A stretch of DNA of 64,000 nt from Bartonella queenslandensis (GTDB lineage: Bacteria; Pseudomonadota; Alphaproteobacteria; Rhizobiales; Rhizobiaceae), in the NCBI RefSeq assembly GCF_018155095.1, contig NZ_NAAI01000002.1, positions 62,001 through 126,000 of the forward strand, written 5' to 3'. The notes beneath the pieces were generated by a model. It was not told where the DNA came from, ran no database searches, and saw only the letters and a list, made by a program, of their open reading frames with translations. Position numbers and translations under genes: made by a program. Within the stretch, counting starts at the first letter, position 1. Every line of letters begins with the position of its first letter. Shown one piece after another: positions 19,416 to 30,112 of this stretch.

Positions 19416-21716
19416 TTAGACAACTTTTGCCGCATGATAAGCTGCAAGCATTGCAATATTGACAACATCTGTATCGTTTCCACTAAATGGTACAATTTGA
19501 ACAGATTTTTCCAATCCAATTAAAATAGGACCAATGATAGTTGCTTCACCAAGTTCTTGTAACATTTTGCTTGCAATGGAAGACGCGTGATATCCAGGCA
19601 TAACCAAAATGTTAGCGGGCTCTGTTAATCCCATAAATGGATATTGCTGCATCAATTTGGAATTAAGCGCTACATCAGCACTCATTTCTCCATCAAACTC
19701 AAAATCAACTTTGCGTTCATGCAAAATATTAATCGCATCCTGAATTTGCTGTGTCGTCTGACCTTTCATATAACCAAACGTAGAAAATGCCAAAAATGCA
19801 ACTCTTGGTTGATGCCCAAATCCACGCACAAACAAAGCGGTTTGTTCTGCTATATCCGCAAGCTCTTTGGCATTAGGATTTTCATAAACAGCAGTATCCG
19901 CAATAAATACAGTTCGACCGCGACAAATCGCCATTGAAATACCAATCAATCGTTCTTTTGGTTTTTCATCAATTGCACGACGTATATCAACCAACGCTGT
20001 TTCATAATTGCGTGTCACTCCTGTAACCATTGCATCCGCATCTCCTAGTGCCACCATACACGCAGCAAAATAATTTCGATCATTATTGATACGACGATGA
20101 CAATCGCGCAACAGCCAACCTTGACGCTGCATCTTTTTATAAAGATAATTTGCATAAGCATCTGTACGACAGGAAAGCTTAGCATTCATAATTGATATAC
20201 CTTCACGATCCAGATCAATTCCAGCGATAACAGCCGTTTCTCTGACTTGCTCTTCACGACCAACCAAAATCGCTTGTCCTAATTTTTGATGAACATAGGA
20301 AACAGCAGCCCGCATGACTTGCTCTTCTTCACCTTCTGCAAAGACAATTTGTTTTGGTGCTTGACGAACATGGTTATAAACTCCACGCATCACCGAAGAA
20401 GTAGGATTACGTCTCGCATTCAAATCGCGCTCATAGGCCTCTAAATCATCTATGTTCTTTTGTGCAACACCGCTTTCCATTGCTGCTTTTGCTACCGCAC
20501 TTGAAACAACCGTGAACAAACGCGGATCAAAAGGAACAGGGATGATATAATTAGGACCAAATTTTAATCGCTTTCCACGATAGGCTTCTGCAACGCTGTC
20601 AGGAACTTCCTCATGCGCTAAATCGGCAAGAGCCCTTGCTGCAGCAATTTTCATCTCTTCATTAATAACCGTTGCACGCACATCAAGCGCACCACGAAAT
20701 ATATAAGGAAAACAGAGAACATTATTAATCTGATTTGGATAATCGGAACGCCCTGTTGCGACAATGGCATCCTGACGCACTTGCAAAACCTCTTCCGGCG
20801 TAATTTCTGGGTCTGGATTGGCCATAGCAAAAATGATTGGCTGTGGCGCCATGGATTTTACCATTTCAGCAGTCAATGCACCTTTCGCAGAAACTCCAAA
20901 AAATATATCTGCACCTTCCATTGCTTCCATAAGCGTACGTTTATCCGTTCGAATAGCATGTGCAGATTTCCACTGATTCATTCCCTCTTGACGACCTTCA
21001 TAGACCACACCCTTTGTATCACATAATATGATATTTTCAGAAGGAAAGCCCATTGCTTTAATCAGTTCGATACAAGCAATCCCAGCGGAACCAGCACCAT
21101 TACAGACTAACCGCGTATTTTTCATATCGCGCCCTGTTAAAGTCAAAGCATTGAGAACACCAGCAGCCGCAATAATTGCTGTACCATGTTGATCATCGTG
21201 AAAAACAGGAATGTTCATCACTTCACGTAGACGACTTTCAATCATAAAGCACTCAGGTGCCTTAATATCTTCAAGATTGATTCCACCAAAAGAAGGCTCT
21301 AAATGACGTACCAAATTGATAAAACTTTCCGTATCATTTATATCGATTTCTAAATCAATGGAATCAATATCCGCAAAACGCTTAAACAGCACTGCTTTGC
21401 CTTCCATAACCGGCTTAGAAGCAAGGGCACCTAAATTGCCTAGCCCTAAAATAGCTGTACCATTTGAAATAACAGCAACAAGATTGCCTTTTGCTGTATA
21501 ATCGTAAGCGAGTGCTGGATTTTGAGCAATTGCCTTAACTGGAACCGCAACACCTGGTGAATAAGCAAGTGCTAAATCATGTTGTGTTGCCATAGACTTT
21601 GTTGCAACAATCTCAAGCTTTCCTGGTCGACCACGACTATGAAAATCAAGAGCTTCTCGCTCACTAGCACTATAAATCACTTGAAATGTTTTTTGATCCT
21701 GCTCTCTCTTTTTCAT
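19416..21716 (-). CDS. maeB: NADP-dependent malic enzyme with phosphotransacetylase-like domain
   Basis: MaeB decarboxylates malate to pyruvate, giving NADPH. The 766-residue protein has the two-part structure of this class. The N-terminal malic enzyme part (about 1-430) shows AYSPGVAVPVKAI, DDQHGTAII and the nucleotide loop NGAGSAGIACIELI. The C-terminal part (about 450-766) resembles phosphate acetyltransferase (AEGEEEQVMRAA, QQYPFMGLTEPANILVMPG) and is regulatory in related enzymes. It is a single gene, convergent with secB and divergent from mutS. In a host-dependent organism it supports gluconeogenic and NADPH supply (inference). Confidence 0.95.
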   Translation of the reverse strand: MKKREQDQKTFQVIYSASEREALDFHSRGRPGKLEIVATKSMATQHDLALAYSPGVAVPVKAIAQNPALAYDYTAKGNLVAVISNGTAILGLGNLGALASKPVMEGKAVLFKRFADIDSIDLEIDINDTESFINLVRHLEPSFGGINLEDIKAPECFMIESRLREVMNIPVFHDDQHGTAIIAAAGVLNALTLTGRDMKNTRLVCNGAGSAGIACIELIKAMGFPSENIILCDTKGVVYEGRQEGMNQWKSAHAIRTDKRTLMEAMEGADIFFGVSAKGALTAEMVKSMAPQPIIFAMANPDPEITPEEVLQVRQDAIVATGRSDYPNQINNVLCFPYIFRGALDVRATVINEEMKIAAARALADLAHEEVPDSVAEAYRGKRLKFGPNYIIPVPFDPRLFTVVSSAVAKAAMESGVAQKNIDDLEAYERDLNARRNPTSSVMRGVYNHVRQAPKQIVFAEGEEEQVMRAAVSYVHQKLGQAILVGREEQVRETAVIAGIDLDREGISIMNAKLSCRTDAYANYLYKKMQRQGWLLRDCHRRINNDRNYFAACMVALGDADAMVTGVTRNYETALVDIRRAIDEKPKERLIGISMAICRGRTVFIADTAVYENPNAKELADIAEQTALFVRGFGHQPRVAFLAFSTFGYMKGQTTQQIQDAINILHERKVDFEFDGEMSADVALNSKLMQQYPFMGLTEPANILVMPGYHASSIASKMLQELGEATIIGPILIGLEKSVQIVPFSGNDTDVVNIAMLAAYHAAKVV

Positions 21717-21911
21717 CTCACTTCATTTTCTCCAAAAACAGTGTAAATTTTGCTTGATGATGCGTATAATCCTAAATTTGATTCATATGTTAGAAATCGC
21801 TATTCTTGCCTTAGCAAATCTGATAACGCGTTTCAATTTAGAGATAAATAAATATTGAAGTAAACAAAAAAAGACTAAAAGCTTCACTGAAAGGGAACAG
21901 GCCACGTAAAA

Positions 21912-24656
21912 ATGGATAAAAAAAACGACCATAAAAATAATTTAATTCCACAGCCTGCCTCCTCATCTGCTTCCTCTCAAGAACGTCTTACACCTATGAT
22001 GGAGCAATACATAGAAATCAAAGCCGTCCATCATGATTCCCTTCTTTTTTACCGAATGGGGGATTTTTATGAATTATTTTTTAATGATGCCATTGAAGCT
22101 GCTCAGGCTTTAGGAATTACACTTACAGCACGCGGAAAACATTTAGGGCAAGATATTCCTATGTGCGGTGTTCCCGTTCATGCGGCAGATGATTATTTGC
22201 AAAAACTGATTGCTTGTGGTTATCGCGTTGCTGTTTGTGAACAAACAGAAGATCCTGCTGAGGCAAAAAAACGGGGCTCAAAATCTGTTGTTCGACGTGA
22301 TGTTGTTCGCCTTGTAACACCTGGAACAATAACAGAAGAAAAACTCCTTGATCCAACACGTGCAAACTATTTGATGACACTCTCCCGTATAAAAACTAGC
22401 GATGGAGAAGAATTTGCTCTTTCTTGGATTGATATCTCAACAGGTATATTTCGTGTAACAGAAAGCCGCCAAGAAAAACTTTTAGCAGATATTATGCGTG
22501 TGGATCCGCAAGAAATCATTGTTGCTGATTCCTTTTTTCATGATAAATCGCACAAATCACTTTTTAATATTCTTGATCGTATTGTTTCACCTCAACCGTC
22601 TTGTCTCTTTGATACCCTCACCGCTGAACGCGATATTTGCACTTATTTTAAACTTTCAACTCTTGAAGGTGTTGCCGATTATTCACGCTGTGAACTCTCT
22701 GCCATTGTCGCTGCTATTCGTTATATCGAAAAAACACAAATCACGCATCGTCCTCCCCTCATGCAACCTGAGCGTCAAAATGAAAGTGCTACTCTTTTTA
22801 TTGATGCTGCAACCAGACTAAGTCTTGAGCTTATTCGAACAACATCAGGTCAACGGGATGGAAGCTTATTGAAAGCGATTGACCGCACTGTAACAGGAGG
22901 AGGATCACGTCTTCTTATCGATCGTCTTATTGCTCCCCTCACCACCCCTTCAGCGATTGATACACGTTTGGATTCCATTGATTTTTTTCTCCGTAATCCT
23001 TCTCTTGCACAAGCGATAAAGCTCGTTTTAAAAGGGGGACCAGATATGCCCCGCGCCGTTTCACGTTTGGCTCTTGGACGAGGAGGTCCCCGTGATATGG
23101 CAACAATCCAGCGCGGCTTTGAAATCATTCGTGAACTGAATCAACTTCTTAATAATGAGCTTCTGCCTCAAGAAATAAGTGCTGTACAACAGGTATTCTC
23201 AAACTTACCCGTTTCTTTACATTGCCATTTAGAACAAGCATTAGCTGATAATCTCCCTCTGCTTAAACGTGATGGGGGGTTTATTCGTTCCAATTATCAT
23301 CAAGAACTTGATGAAATGCGTGCTTTACGTGATGAATCTCGCCGTGTTATTGCTGAACTTCAAGCACAATATGCCCAAGAAACAGATATTAAGACTCTTA
23401 AAATCAAGCATAATAATATTCTAGGCTACTTCATTGAAATCACCAGTACACAAGCATCTAGCCTTACAAACAATCCACAAGCTAAAGCACGTTTTATTCA
23501 TCGCCAAACAATGGCCAATGCTATGCGTTTTACAACAACAGAGCTTGCTGACCTTGAAAGCCGTATTGCCCATGCTGCCAACCATGCATTGACACTTGAA
23601 CTAGAGATCTTTGATATTCTCGTTCAGGAAATTACTGAACAAGTTGATTTTATTCGTAAAGCCGCTGAAGCACTTGCCATTTTAGATGTCTCTGTTGCTT
23701 TAGCACATCTTGCTGAAGAACAAGGATATTGCCGCCCTAAAATTGATCATTCACTAACCTTTCATATTACAGCAGGGCGCCATCCTGTCGTTGAGCAAGC
23801 ACTCCGCAAACAAGCAGCCGAACCCTTTGTTGCCAATGATTGTAATCTTTCCGTACAAAAAAATCAGCAATATGCAGCAATTTGGCTTTTGACTGGACCT
23901 AATATGGGAGGAAAATCAACTTTTTTGCGACAAAATGCGCTCATTGCTATTATGGCGCAAATGGGTTCTTTTGTTCCGGCAACCTCAGCGCATATTGGCG
24001 TCGTTGATCGCCTTTTTAGTCGTGTTGGTGCTTCCGATGATCTTGCACGGGGGCGCTCAACTTTTATGATGGAAATGGTTGAAACAGCAACGATTCTCAA
24101 TCATGCAAGTCATCATTCTCTTGTTATTCTCGATGAAATAGGACGGGGAACATCAACCTTTGATGGACTTTCTATTGCTTGGGCTGCCGTTGAATATCTC
24201 CATGAAGTGAACCATTGTCGTGCTATTCTTGCTACCCATTTTCATGAAATGACAGCACTGACCGAAAAACTTGACAGACTGCATAATGTAACCATGAAAG
24301 TCAAAAATTGGGATGGTGATGTGGTTTTCCTTCATGAGGTCACACCAGGAGCTGCTGATCGTTCCTATGGTGTACAAGTTGCAAAGCTTGCCGGCCTTCC
24401 TCCAGCCGTTATTACACGAGCGACAGATGTGCTTCATCAATTAGAACAAGGTGAAATGGCTGGAAAAGGACATAAACTTATTGATGATTTACCGCTCTTT
24501 TCCCTTAAAGCAACCTCTCCCCTCAACGAAGAGAGAAACAAACATGATGTTCTTCACGAAGCTTTAAAAAATATTCACCCCGATGAGCTCTCCCCTAAGC
24601 AAGCTTTAGAAGCAATTTACCACCTCAAACAGCTTGAAAAGAATACCCTCCTATAA
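21912..24656 (+). CDS. mutS: DNA mismatch repair protein MutS
   Basis: MutS recognises mismatches and recruits MutL. The 914-residue protein carries the mismatch-wedging FYRMGDFYE motif near residue 48, the lever and clamp regions in the middle, Walker [10 protein letters not shown] near residue 662 and Walker [13 protein letters not shown] near 740. The helix-turn-helix end and a C-terminal tail ([15 protein letters not shown]) for tetramer contact are present. It is complete, so mismatch repair is probably functional. Start at ATG 21912 (MDKKNDHK). Confidence 0.97.
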   Translation: MDKKNDHKNNLIPQPASSSASSQERLTPMMEQYIEIKAVHHDSLLFYRMGDFYELFFNDAIEAAQALGITLTARGKHLGQDIPMCGVPVHAADDYLQKLIACGYRVAVCEQTEDPAEAKKRGSKSVVRRDVVRLVTPGTITEEKLLDPTRANYLMTLSRIKTSDGEEFALSWIDISTGIFRVTESRQEKLLADIMRVDPQEIIVADSFFHDKSHKSLFNILDRIVSPQPSCLFDTLTAERDICTYFKLSTLEGVADYSRCELSAIVAAIRYIEKTQITHRPPLMQPERQNESATLFIDAATRLSLELIRTTSGQRDGSLLKAIDRTVTGGGSRLLIDRLIAPLTTPSAIDTRLDSIDFFLRNPSLAQAIKLVLKGGPDMPRAVSRLALGRGGPRDMATIQRGFEIIRELNQLLNNELLPQEISAVQQVFSNLPVSLHCHLEQALADNLPLLKRDGGFIRSNYHQELDEMRALRDESRRVIAELQAQYAQETDIKTLKIKHNNILGYFIEITSTQASSLTNNPQAKARFIHRQTMANAMRFTTTELADLESRIAHAANHALTLELEIFDILVQEITEQVDFIRKAAEALAILDVSVALAHLAEEQGYCRPKIDHSLTFHITAGRHPVVEQALRKQAAEPFVANDCNLSVQKNQQYAAIWLLTGPNMGGKSTFLRQNALIAIMAQMGSFVPATSAHIGVVDRLFSRVGASDDLARGRSTFMMEMVETATILNHASHHSLVILDEIGRGTSTFDGLSIAWAAVEYLHEVNHCRAILATHFHEMTALTEKLDRLHNVTMKVKNWDGDVVFLHEVTPGAADRSYGVQVAKLAGLPPAVITRATDVLHQLEQGEMAGKGHKLIDDLPLFSLKATSPLNEERNKHDVLHEALKNIHPDELSPKQALEAIYHLKQLEKNTLL

Positions 24657-25252
24657 AAATAGATGTTCTTTTTTATTAAAAAGCTTTCTTAATAGGAAAT
24701 TCAGTGCCCTTTTTGGGTATGTTTCAGTATAAAACTGTTATTTACTGTCTCCTTATCATTTTATTTGCACAACATATTCTAAGCATAGAGAAAAAAATTC
24801 TAAGCACTTTCATATTTCCTTAGAGCAAGGCTAACTCTTATATAAAAAAAGCTGGAGGCTATCTTATATCATACTCCTCAATGACAGTGTTTTAGAGCAC
24901 AACAAGATAATATCACCAGTACAATAAATATCTTTCATAAGATAAGTCAGGAAATCGTCATCTTGTATAAAACTAGAATATGACGTGAAAAGCGAAATGC
25001 TATATCCAGCTTTATCGACCTTATATCATTGCTAAAAAAATCCTCGGCTGCTTTTTCTTGTCCTCACGATGACTCGAAATATTCTGATAAGCGCTAAATT
25101 CATAAAATAATTCGCTTAGAATATCGTGCAAAAGATGCCGCAAAATCTCTCAGAGTACTATCCTCTTTTACATCAGACTACTTCATCTCAACAATATCAA
25201 CAAACATATAAATGCTGCGGTTTGGAATATTAATTTTTATGATATCGCCTCA
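24657..25252. other. Gap between mutS and ilvD (about 600 bp)
   Basis: No intact gene. The end nearest ilvD (25181-25250) is a diverged copy of an internal ilvD segment. The minus strand at about 25010-25115 has a 42-codon open stretch with no recognisable family. The rest is AT-rich. Confidence 0.5.
25181..25250 (-). repeat. 70-bp relic copy of ilvD 3' segment
   Basis: This segment matches ilvD 25394-25463 at 61 of 70 positions without gaps, in the same orientation. Its minus-strand translation GDIIKINIPNRSIYMFVDIV matches [20 protein letters not shown] in IlvD, then ends in a TAG. It lies directly behind the ilvD stop codon (25253-25255). Most likely the remnant of a tandem duplication of the ilvD 3' end, or of an older frame now decayed. 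Confidence 0.85.
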
Positions 25253-27091
25253 TCAAATATTGCGAACTGCACCCTTTGCAGCAGATGTGGTCATCGCAGC
25301 ATAAGCTTTGAGAGCCTTTGAAACTTTACGCTGGCGCTTCTCAACCGGTTGCCAAGCGCCTTTTCCTTTTGCTTCCATCTTAGCACGACGCTGCTTCATC
25401 TCAACGTCATCAACCAACATATGAATGCTACGGTTTGGAATATCAATTTCTATGATATCTCCTTCTTCCACCAATGCAATTTCTCCTCCTTCCGCAGCTT
25501 CTGGTGAAATATGCCCTATTGAGAGCCCTGAGCTTCCCCCTGAAAAACGTCCATCCGTCACAAGTGCACAAACTTTGCCTAATCCTTTAGATTTGAGATA
25601 ACTCGTTGGATAAAGCATTTCTTGCATCCCAGGTCCACCACGGGGACCTTCATAACGGATTAAAACAATTTCACCTATTTTAATCTGATCCTTTAATATA
25701 GCTGACACTGCTGAATCTTGGCTTTCAAAAATTCTTGCCGGACCTTTAAAGGTTAAAATTGATTGATCAACACCTGCTGTTTTTACAATACAGCCATCTT
25801 TTGCAAGATTTCCATAAAGAACTGCCAATCCTCCATCTTGTGAATAGGCATGTTCCTTATCGCGAATCACACCTTTTTCACGATCAAGATCAAGATTTTC
25901 ATAGCGACAAGACTGGCTAAAAGCTATCTGTGTTGGAATACCCCCTGGAGCAGCACGATAAAATGTACAAACTGTTGGTTCATTGGTTTGTTTTATATCC
26001 CAATGATTAAGAGCTTCTTTCATCGTTTTTGCGTGAACCGTATAAGTTGAGGTATCAATAAGTCCCGCCGCATCTAATTCGCCTAAAAGCCCCATAATAC
26101 CACCTGCGCGATGAACATCTTCCATATGGACATTCGCAACAGCAGGAGCAACCTTGCATAAAACTGGAACACGACGTGAAAGATGATCAATATCCGTCAT
26201 GGTAAAATCCACCTCACCTTCCTGCGCCGCAGCTAAAAGATGCAGTACGGTATTGGTTGATCCCCCCATGGCTATATCAACGGTCATAGCATTTTCAAAA
26301 GCCTTGCGTGAGGCAATAGAGCGTGGCAAAACTGTTGCATCATCTTTTTCATAATAACGCTTGACCAATGCAACAATCTGCCTTCCAGCTTCTTCAAAAA
26401 GCATCCGTCGATCTGCATGTGTTGCGAGCACTGATCCATTTCCGGGAAGCGAAAGCCCCAAGGCTTCCGTTAAGCAATTCATGGAGTTTGCCGTAAACAT
26501 TCCTGAACAAGAACCACATGTAGGGCAAGCGGCACGCTCCATTTCAGCAACTTCTTCTTCTGAATTCTGTTCTGAAGCGGCTGCGACCATAGCATCAACC
26601 AAATCAACCCTTAAATCTTGATCTTTCCATTTAATCTTACCCGCTTCCATAGGACCACCTGAAACAAAGATTGTTGGAATATTCAACCGTAAAGCAGCCA
26701 TTAACATTCCAGGAGTAATTTTGTCACAATTAGAAATACAGACAAGAGCATCCGCACAATGGGCGTTGACCATATACTCTACAGAATCAGCAATAATTTC
26801 ACGTGAGGGCAAAGAATAAAGCATTCCATCATGCCCCATCGCAATTCCATCATCGACAGCAATGGTGTTAAACTCTTTTGCAACACCACCGGCAATTTCT
26901 ATCTGTTGTGCAACCAATTGCCCAAGATCTTTTAAATGAACATGCCCTGGTACAAATTGTGTAAAAGAATTCGCAATCGCAATAATGGGTTTACCAAAAT
27001 CCGCATCTTTCATCCCTGTTGCACGCCAAAGACCGCGAGCTCCTGCCATATTACGCCCGTGAGTCGATATTCTTGAACGGTAAGAAGGCAT
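25253..27091 (-). CDS. ilvD: Dihydroxy-acid dehydratase
   Basis: IlvD makes the 2-keto acids for valine, isoleucine and leucine using an iron-sulfur cluster. The protein has 612 residues. It starts [20 protein letters not shown], and the cluster and Mg motifs [11 protein letters not shown] and [17 protein letters not shown] are intact, as is the C-terminal [23 protein letters not shown]. Full length compared with the family. Single gene. A diverged partial copy of its own 3' region follows the stop. Confidence 0.96.
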   Translation of the reverse strand: MPSYRSRISTHGRNMAGARGLWRATGMKDADFGKPIIAIANSFTQFVPGHVHLKDLGQLVAQQIEIAGGVAKEFNTIAVDDGIAMGHDGMLYSLPSREIIADSVEYMVNAHCADALVCISNCDKITPGMLMAALRLNIPTIFVSGGPMEAGKIKWKDQDLRVDLVDAMVAAASEQNSEEEVAEMERAACPTCGSCSGMFTANSMNCLTEALGLSLPGNGSVLATHADRRMLFEEAGRQIVALVKRYYEKDDATVLPRSIASRKAFENAMTVDIAMGGSTNTVLHLLAAAQEGEVDFTMTDIDHLSRRVPVLCKVAPAVANVHMEDVHRAGGIMGLLGELDAAGLIDTSTYTVHAKTMKEALNHWDIKQTNEPTVCTFYRAAPGGIPTQIAFSQSCRYENLDLDREKGVIRDKEHAYSQDGGLAVLYGNLAKDGCIVKTAGVDQSILTFKGPARIFESQDSAVSAILKDQIKIGEIVLIRYEGPRGGPGMQEMLYPTSYLKSKGLGKVCALVTDGRFSGGSSGLSIGHISPEAAEGGEIALVEEGDIIEIDIPNRSIHMLVDDVEMKQRRAKMEAKGKGAWQPVEKRQRKVSKALKAYAAMTTSAAKGAVRNI

Positions 27092-27269
27092 TATTTTTTC
27101 CCCTCAAATAATTCCATTTCGCTTGTTGTGCTGTAACTTCACTATAAAAACAAGAGCTTTAATATTCAAAAGAGAAAAATACTTTGTACTGAGGCATTTG
27201 AAGCACAAAATTAAAAGCACTGTATAAACTTCTCCATAAAGTCATAAAACTTTATTTTTTTATTACATG

Positions 27270-27668
27270 TTAAGCAACATCTAATCCCAACACAACTTCA
27301 TGTTTGAAACAAGTATCAAAATGGTTCAGTGCAACATGAAATGTTCCAGATTTTTGTATGTTAGATTGGGTGAATATATTCTGTATATATGTTTGCGTAA
27401 TTTCTGGAACAAGAAGACAGCCTAATTGTAAAAAACTATCATCTTCTTACAGTTCAGATTTACACCTTTCAAAAACTGCCATAGCAATATCTTTTAAATA
27501 ATGATGACGCATTGTCTCATGCTTTTGTTTTTAAAACTCTTCAATATGGAAATACTTGTATAGCCCATTCATGCATTCGTTTTTAAGAAATATTTCTCAA
27601 TGCACTCTAGCCTATTTCATCACCAAGCCCGTTGCTAGTATAACAGCCTCATAAATAAAATTGATAAA
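27270..27668 (-). pseudogene. Decayed reading frame of unknown family
   Basis: One minus-strand frame runs from 27668 to a TAA at 27270-27272, interrupted only by four stops: TAG, TGA and two TAA. The two TAA sit where a Gln (CAA) would read well: ...HIEEF-stop-KQKHETMRHHYL and ...CKSEL-stop-EDDSFLQLGC. The last segment is open for 57 codons, and the composition looks coding (LVPEITQ, SGTFHVALNHFD, HEVVLGLDVA). I do not recognise the family. The middle part (27510-27625) is shared with other gaps as a repeat, so relics of this frame may be spread around the chromosome. Confidence 0.5.
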
Positions 27669-27680
27669 GCATCCCCCCTT
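27480..27680 (-). repeat. Dispersed intergenic repeat, copy 2
   Basis: On the minus strand this carries GGTGATGAAATAGGCTAGAG, TTGAGAAATATTTCTTAAAA, GCATGAAT and AAAACAAAAGCATGAGACAATG. The same order of blocks is seen at 63290-63345 (plus), 16425-16550 (plus) and 35025-35078 (minus). The head block with CTCTCAA is not evident here. Confidence 0.55.
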
Positions 27681-27823
27681 TACACTCATGTAAAGAAAAA
27701 TTTAGTAAAATCATATATTTTACTCATTCCCAATGTTGCGAACATCTTTGGCAATTAAGACAATTCATAAGAGGAATTTTTATTTCTTTTTTCGAGTATT
27801 TTTTACCTACACGCCAACTCTAC

Positions 27824-28081
27824 TTATGCTGGGCAAGCAAGTAATTCTAATTGATCAATATAAGAAAACCTTATGACTTTCAGAACGCTCGTTCCAATTG
27901 CAAAAAATAAGTATGAATACTTATCAATATGATAACGCATATCGCTGTAGATTGCTAATCCTTGTTTAAGCCCCCATACAATACCAAGATACTAAACGCA
28001 CTCACCAACAAAAGAAAGCAAAAGCCCAACAATACTGCTAAACAGTCCAAGACCCTTTAGTTGAGAAAAAACAGATAGAAT
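27824..28081 (-). pseudogene. Decayed membrane-protein-like reading frame
   Basis: The minus-strand frame from 28081 to the TAA at 27824-27826 is open for 85 codons apart from one TAG near 27992. It has two hydrophobic stretches (LGLFSSIVGLLLSFVGECV and a later YLFFAIGTSVLKVI) and the segment YLGIVWGLKQGLAIYSDMRY. No start codon or ribosome-binding site is preserved. It looks like the remains of a small membrane protein; family not recognised. Confidence 0.5.
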
Positions 28082-28118
28082 TTATTAAAGTAACCAGTTT
28101 TTTCTCGTAAAGCGCAAT

Positions 28119-28370
28119 CTAGTGCAGAGTTACAATTTGTAGCTCATGCTCATTAGCTCCAGCAAGAGCGATAGAGCGCTCATCGGATAAAATGATAGGA
28201 TAACCAGTTTCACCAAAGAGAGCCCATATGGTAATGCCTGGAGTCATGGGGGGAAGATCTGGAAAGTTTTTAGCCAGATCATCTGTACAAACTTTCTTTA
28301 AATAGGCAATCTGTCCCGCCTCAGAGTAGGATGTATTCTGAAACGACAAGTTTTGTTTATGTTCTCCCAT
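28119..28370 (-). CDS. DUF1150 family protein (Hsp20 partner gene)
   Basis: An 83-residue protein of the DUF1150 family, found mainly in alphaproteobacteria directly downstream of small heat-shock genes. The core shows PGITIWALFGETGYPIILSD followed by ERSIALAGANEHELQIVTLH, the usual conserved end. Function is unknown. It starts 25 bp after the hsp20 stop on the same strand, so the two are almost certainly one transcript. Confidence 0.88.
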   Translation of the reverse strand: MGEHKQNLSFQNTSYSEAGQIAYLKKVCTDDLAKNFPDLPPMTPGITIWALFGETGYPIILSDERSIALAGANEHELQIVTLH

Positions 28371-28395
28371 TTCCTATTCCTTTACGCCTTAACTT

Positions 28396-28827
28396 TTATA
28401 ACTCACCACTACTGACTTTAATTGGAATCTGCTTTATTTCTTTTTTTAATTTCGGTTGATACAGATTAATTGATAAAAGACCATTTTTCAACTCGGCATT
28501 TGTGACGTGCATTCCTTCCGCGAGAACAAAGGTCCGCTGGAATTGTCGTGCGGCTATACCACGATATAAATATTGATGATTTTGATTGTCGGTTTGTTTA
28601 CCATGAATAACCAATTGATTATCATCGAGCAAAATATTAAGATGGTTAATCTTAAATCCAGCAACAGCCAAAGTTATCCGGATATGATTTGCATCATCGT
28701 TTTTATGTAAACGTTCAATATTATAGGCTGGGTAAGCCTCATCAGCTTTACCGATACGTTGTAATATTTTTTCTACGGTTTCAAATCCTAAAAGAAAAGG
28801 ATTGGAGAAAGGTGTCACATGTGTCAT
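28396..28827 (-). CDS. Small heat-shock protein Hsp20 (IbpA-like)
   Basis: Small heat-shock proteins hold unfolding proteins for refolding by DnaK/ClpB. The 143-residue protein has a short N-terminal arm with FLLGFETVEKILQRIGKADEAYPAYNIER and an alpha-crystallin domain (about 35-130) ending in FVLAEGMHVTNAELKNGLLSI, where the GLL/I strand motif is typical. It is the first gene of a two-gene unit with DUF1150. No RpoH promoter or ROSE-type leader could be assigned in the 121 bp upstream. Confidence 0.93.
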   Translation of the reverse strand: MTHVTPFSNPFLLGFETVEKILQRIGKADEAYPAYNIERLHKNDDANHIRITLAVAGFKINHLNILLDDNQLVIHGKQTDNQNHQYLYRGIAARQFQRTFVLAEGMHVTNAELKNGLLSINLYQPKLKKEIKQIPIKVSSGEL

Positions 28828-28948
28828 TCATGAGTATCCTCTTTAAAGCGGCTTTACTTGACCAAACTCTATATTAAAGTGTTCGCTGCATTCTTCTCAT
28901 ATGGCGAGCGTAAATGATAACTTCAAGAGAGAAGATTAAGAGAGTTCA

Positions 28949-29710
28949 ATGCCTCAAAGTAACATAAAAATACCTCGAAATACCATAAAATTATCAAAGG
29001 TGCGGAATTTATCTAGTATATTGTATAATAAAGATGAAATTGCGGAAATATTTCGCCGTTTTTCTGTGCAACGCCCAACACCTAAGAGTGATCTTAACTA
29101 TATAAATACTTTTACGCTTTTAATTGCCGTTGTTCTTTCAGCTCAAGCAACAGATGTAAGCGTTAATAAAGCGACAAAAGAATTATTTTGCCTTGCTGAT
29201 CAACCGGAAAAAATGGTTGCACTAGGGGAAGAAGAAATAGCAAATCATATCCGTTCAATTGGTCTTTGGCGTGCAAAAGCACGTAATGTTTATGCACTTT
29301 CTAACTGTTTAATTGATCAATATGGTGGTCAAGTCCCTGATACGCGTGAAGCACTTATGGCCCTTCCAGGCGTGGGGCGAAAAACAGCTAATGTCGTTTT
29401 AAATGTTGCTTTTGGTCAGCCTACATTGGCGGTAGATACACATATTTTTCGCTTAAGCAATCGTCTTGGTTTGGCGCCTGGAAAAACACCAGAGATTGTT
29501 GAGAAAAAATTATTAAAAATTATACCGGTTCATTATCTTCGTCACGCGCATCATTGGCTGATTTTACATGGTCGCTATATTTGTCAAGCCCGTAAACCAC
29601 AATGTACGAAATGCATTATTGCCGATTTATGTAAAGCCGCAAGCAAAACAAATGCTATTCCGGCACCTTTGGTTGAGATTCAAGGCAATGGAGCACCGAT
29701 TTTTTTGTAA
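28949..29710 (+). CDS. nth: Endonuclease III
   Basis: Nth removes oxidised pyrimidines and cuts at abasic sites. The 253-residue product has the helix-hairpin-helix LPGVGRKTANVVL with the catalytic Lys, the catalytic Asp in AVDTHIFR, and four cluster cysteines in the order Cx6Cx2Cx5C (CQARKPQCTKCIIADLC). The N-terminal 30 residues are an extension before the usual start of homology (EIAEIFRRF). GAGAG upstream supports ATG 28949, though a shorter product is possible. Confidence 0.95.
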   Translation: MPQSNIKIPRNTIKLSKVRNLSSILYNKDEIAEIFRRFSVQRPTPKSDLNYINTFTLLIAVVLSAQATDVSVNKATKELFCLADQPEKMVALGEEEIANHIRSIGLWRAKARNVYALSNCLIDQYGGQVPDTREALMALPGVGRKTANVVLNVAFGQPTLAVDTHIFRLSNRLGLAPGKTPEIVEKKLLKIIPVHYLRHAHHWLILHGRYICQARKPQCTKCIIADLCKAASKTNAIPAPLVEIQGNGAPIFL

Positions 29711-29766
29711 TACACTCTTGCTATTTTGTGTATACTAGCTTATGAAGGCCTCTTTAATTTTTAAAA

Positions 29767-29798
29767 AGCCGCCCGGCAGGGCATGCCGTGGCTGTTTT
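29767..29798 (+). promoter_or_regulatory. GC-rich hairpin with T-run before rpmI
   Basis: AGCC...GGCA pairs with TGCC...GGCT (29767-29793) with an internal mismatch, followed by GTTTT. It stands out against the AT-rich background, about 80 bp upstream of rpmI. It may terminate nth or be part of the r-protein leader; the sequence alone does not decide. Confidence 0.45.
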
Positions 29799-29875
29799 AA
29801 TGCTTATTAAAGCGTTGGTCCGCTTGAATGAATGAGATGTTTGATTGAATCAATTACTGTTAATGGAGTAGCAAA

Positions 29876-30079
29876 ATGCCCAAGATGAAGACCAAATCAT
29901 CCGCTAAAAAGCGATTTAAAATCACTGCGTCAGGCAAAATTAAAGTAGCAGCTGCTGGTAAGCGCCACGGCATGATTAAGCGTTCGAATAAATTTATTCG
30001 CGACGCACGTGGAACAATGGTTTTGTGCGAACAAGATACTAAAAAAGTCATTCAGCATTATTTGCCGAATGGTATTTAA
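29876..30079 (+). CDS. rpmI: 50S ribosomal protein L35
   Basis: L35 is a very basic small protein of the large subunit. The 67-residue product reads [20 protein letters not shown] and contains the conserved [14 protein letters not shown] segment. Family length is 64-68. A GGAG site lies just before the ATG. It is followed after 33 bp by rplT and then pheS-pheT, a common bacterial order. Confidence 0.97.
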   Translation: MPKMKTKSSAKKRFKITASGKIKVAAAGKRHGMIKRSNKFIRDARGTMVLCEQDTKKVIQHYLPNGI

Positions 30080-30112
30080 GCCTTACGCTTTTGATTTTTA
30101 GGAGATTATAAC

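Larger units (their letters stand above)
27092..28118. other. Decaying gap between ilvD and DUF1150 gene (about 1 kb)
   Basis: Contains at least two decayed minus-strand frames (27270-27668 and 27824-28081), listed separately. A further open minus-strand stretch between them (about 27725-27820) encodes a Cys-rich fragment with NCLNCQRC. Part of the first relic belongs to the dispersed repeat family. No intact gene is seen. Confidence 0.6.
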
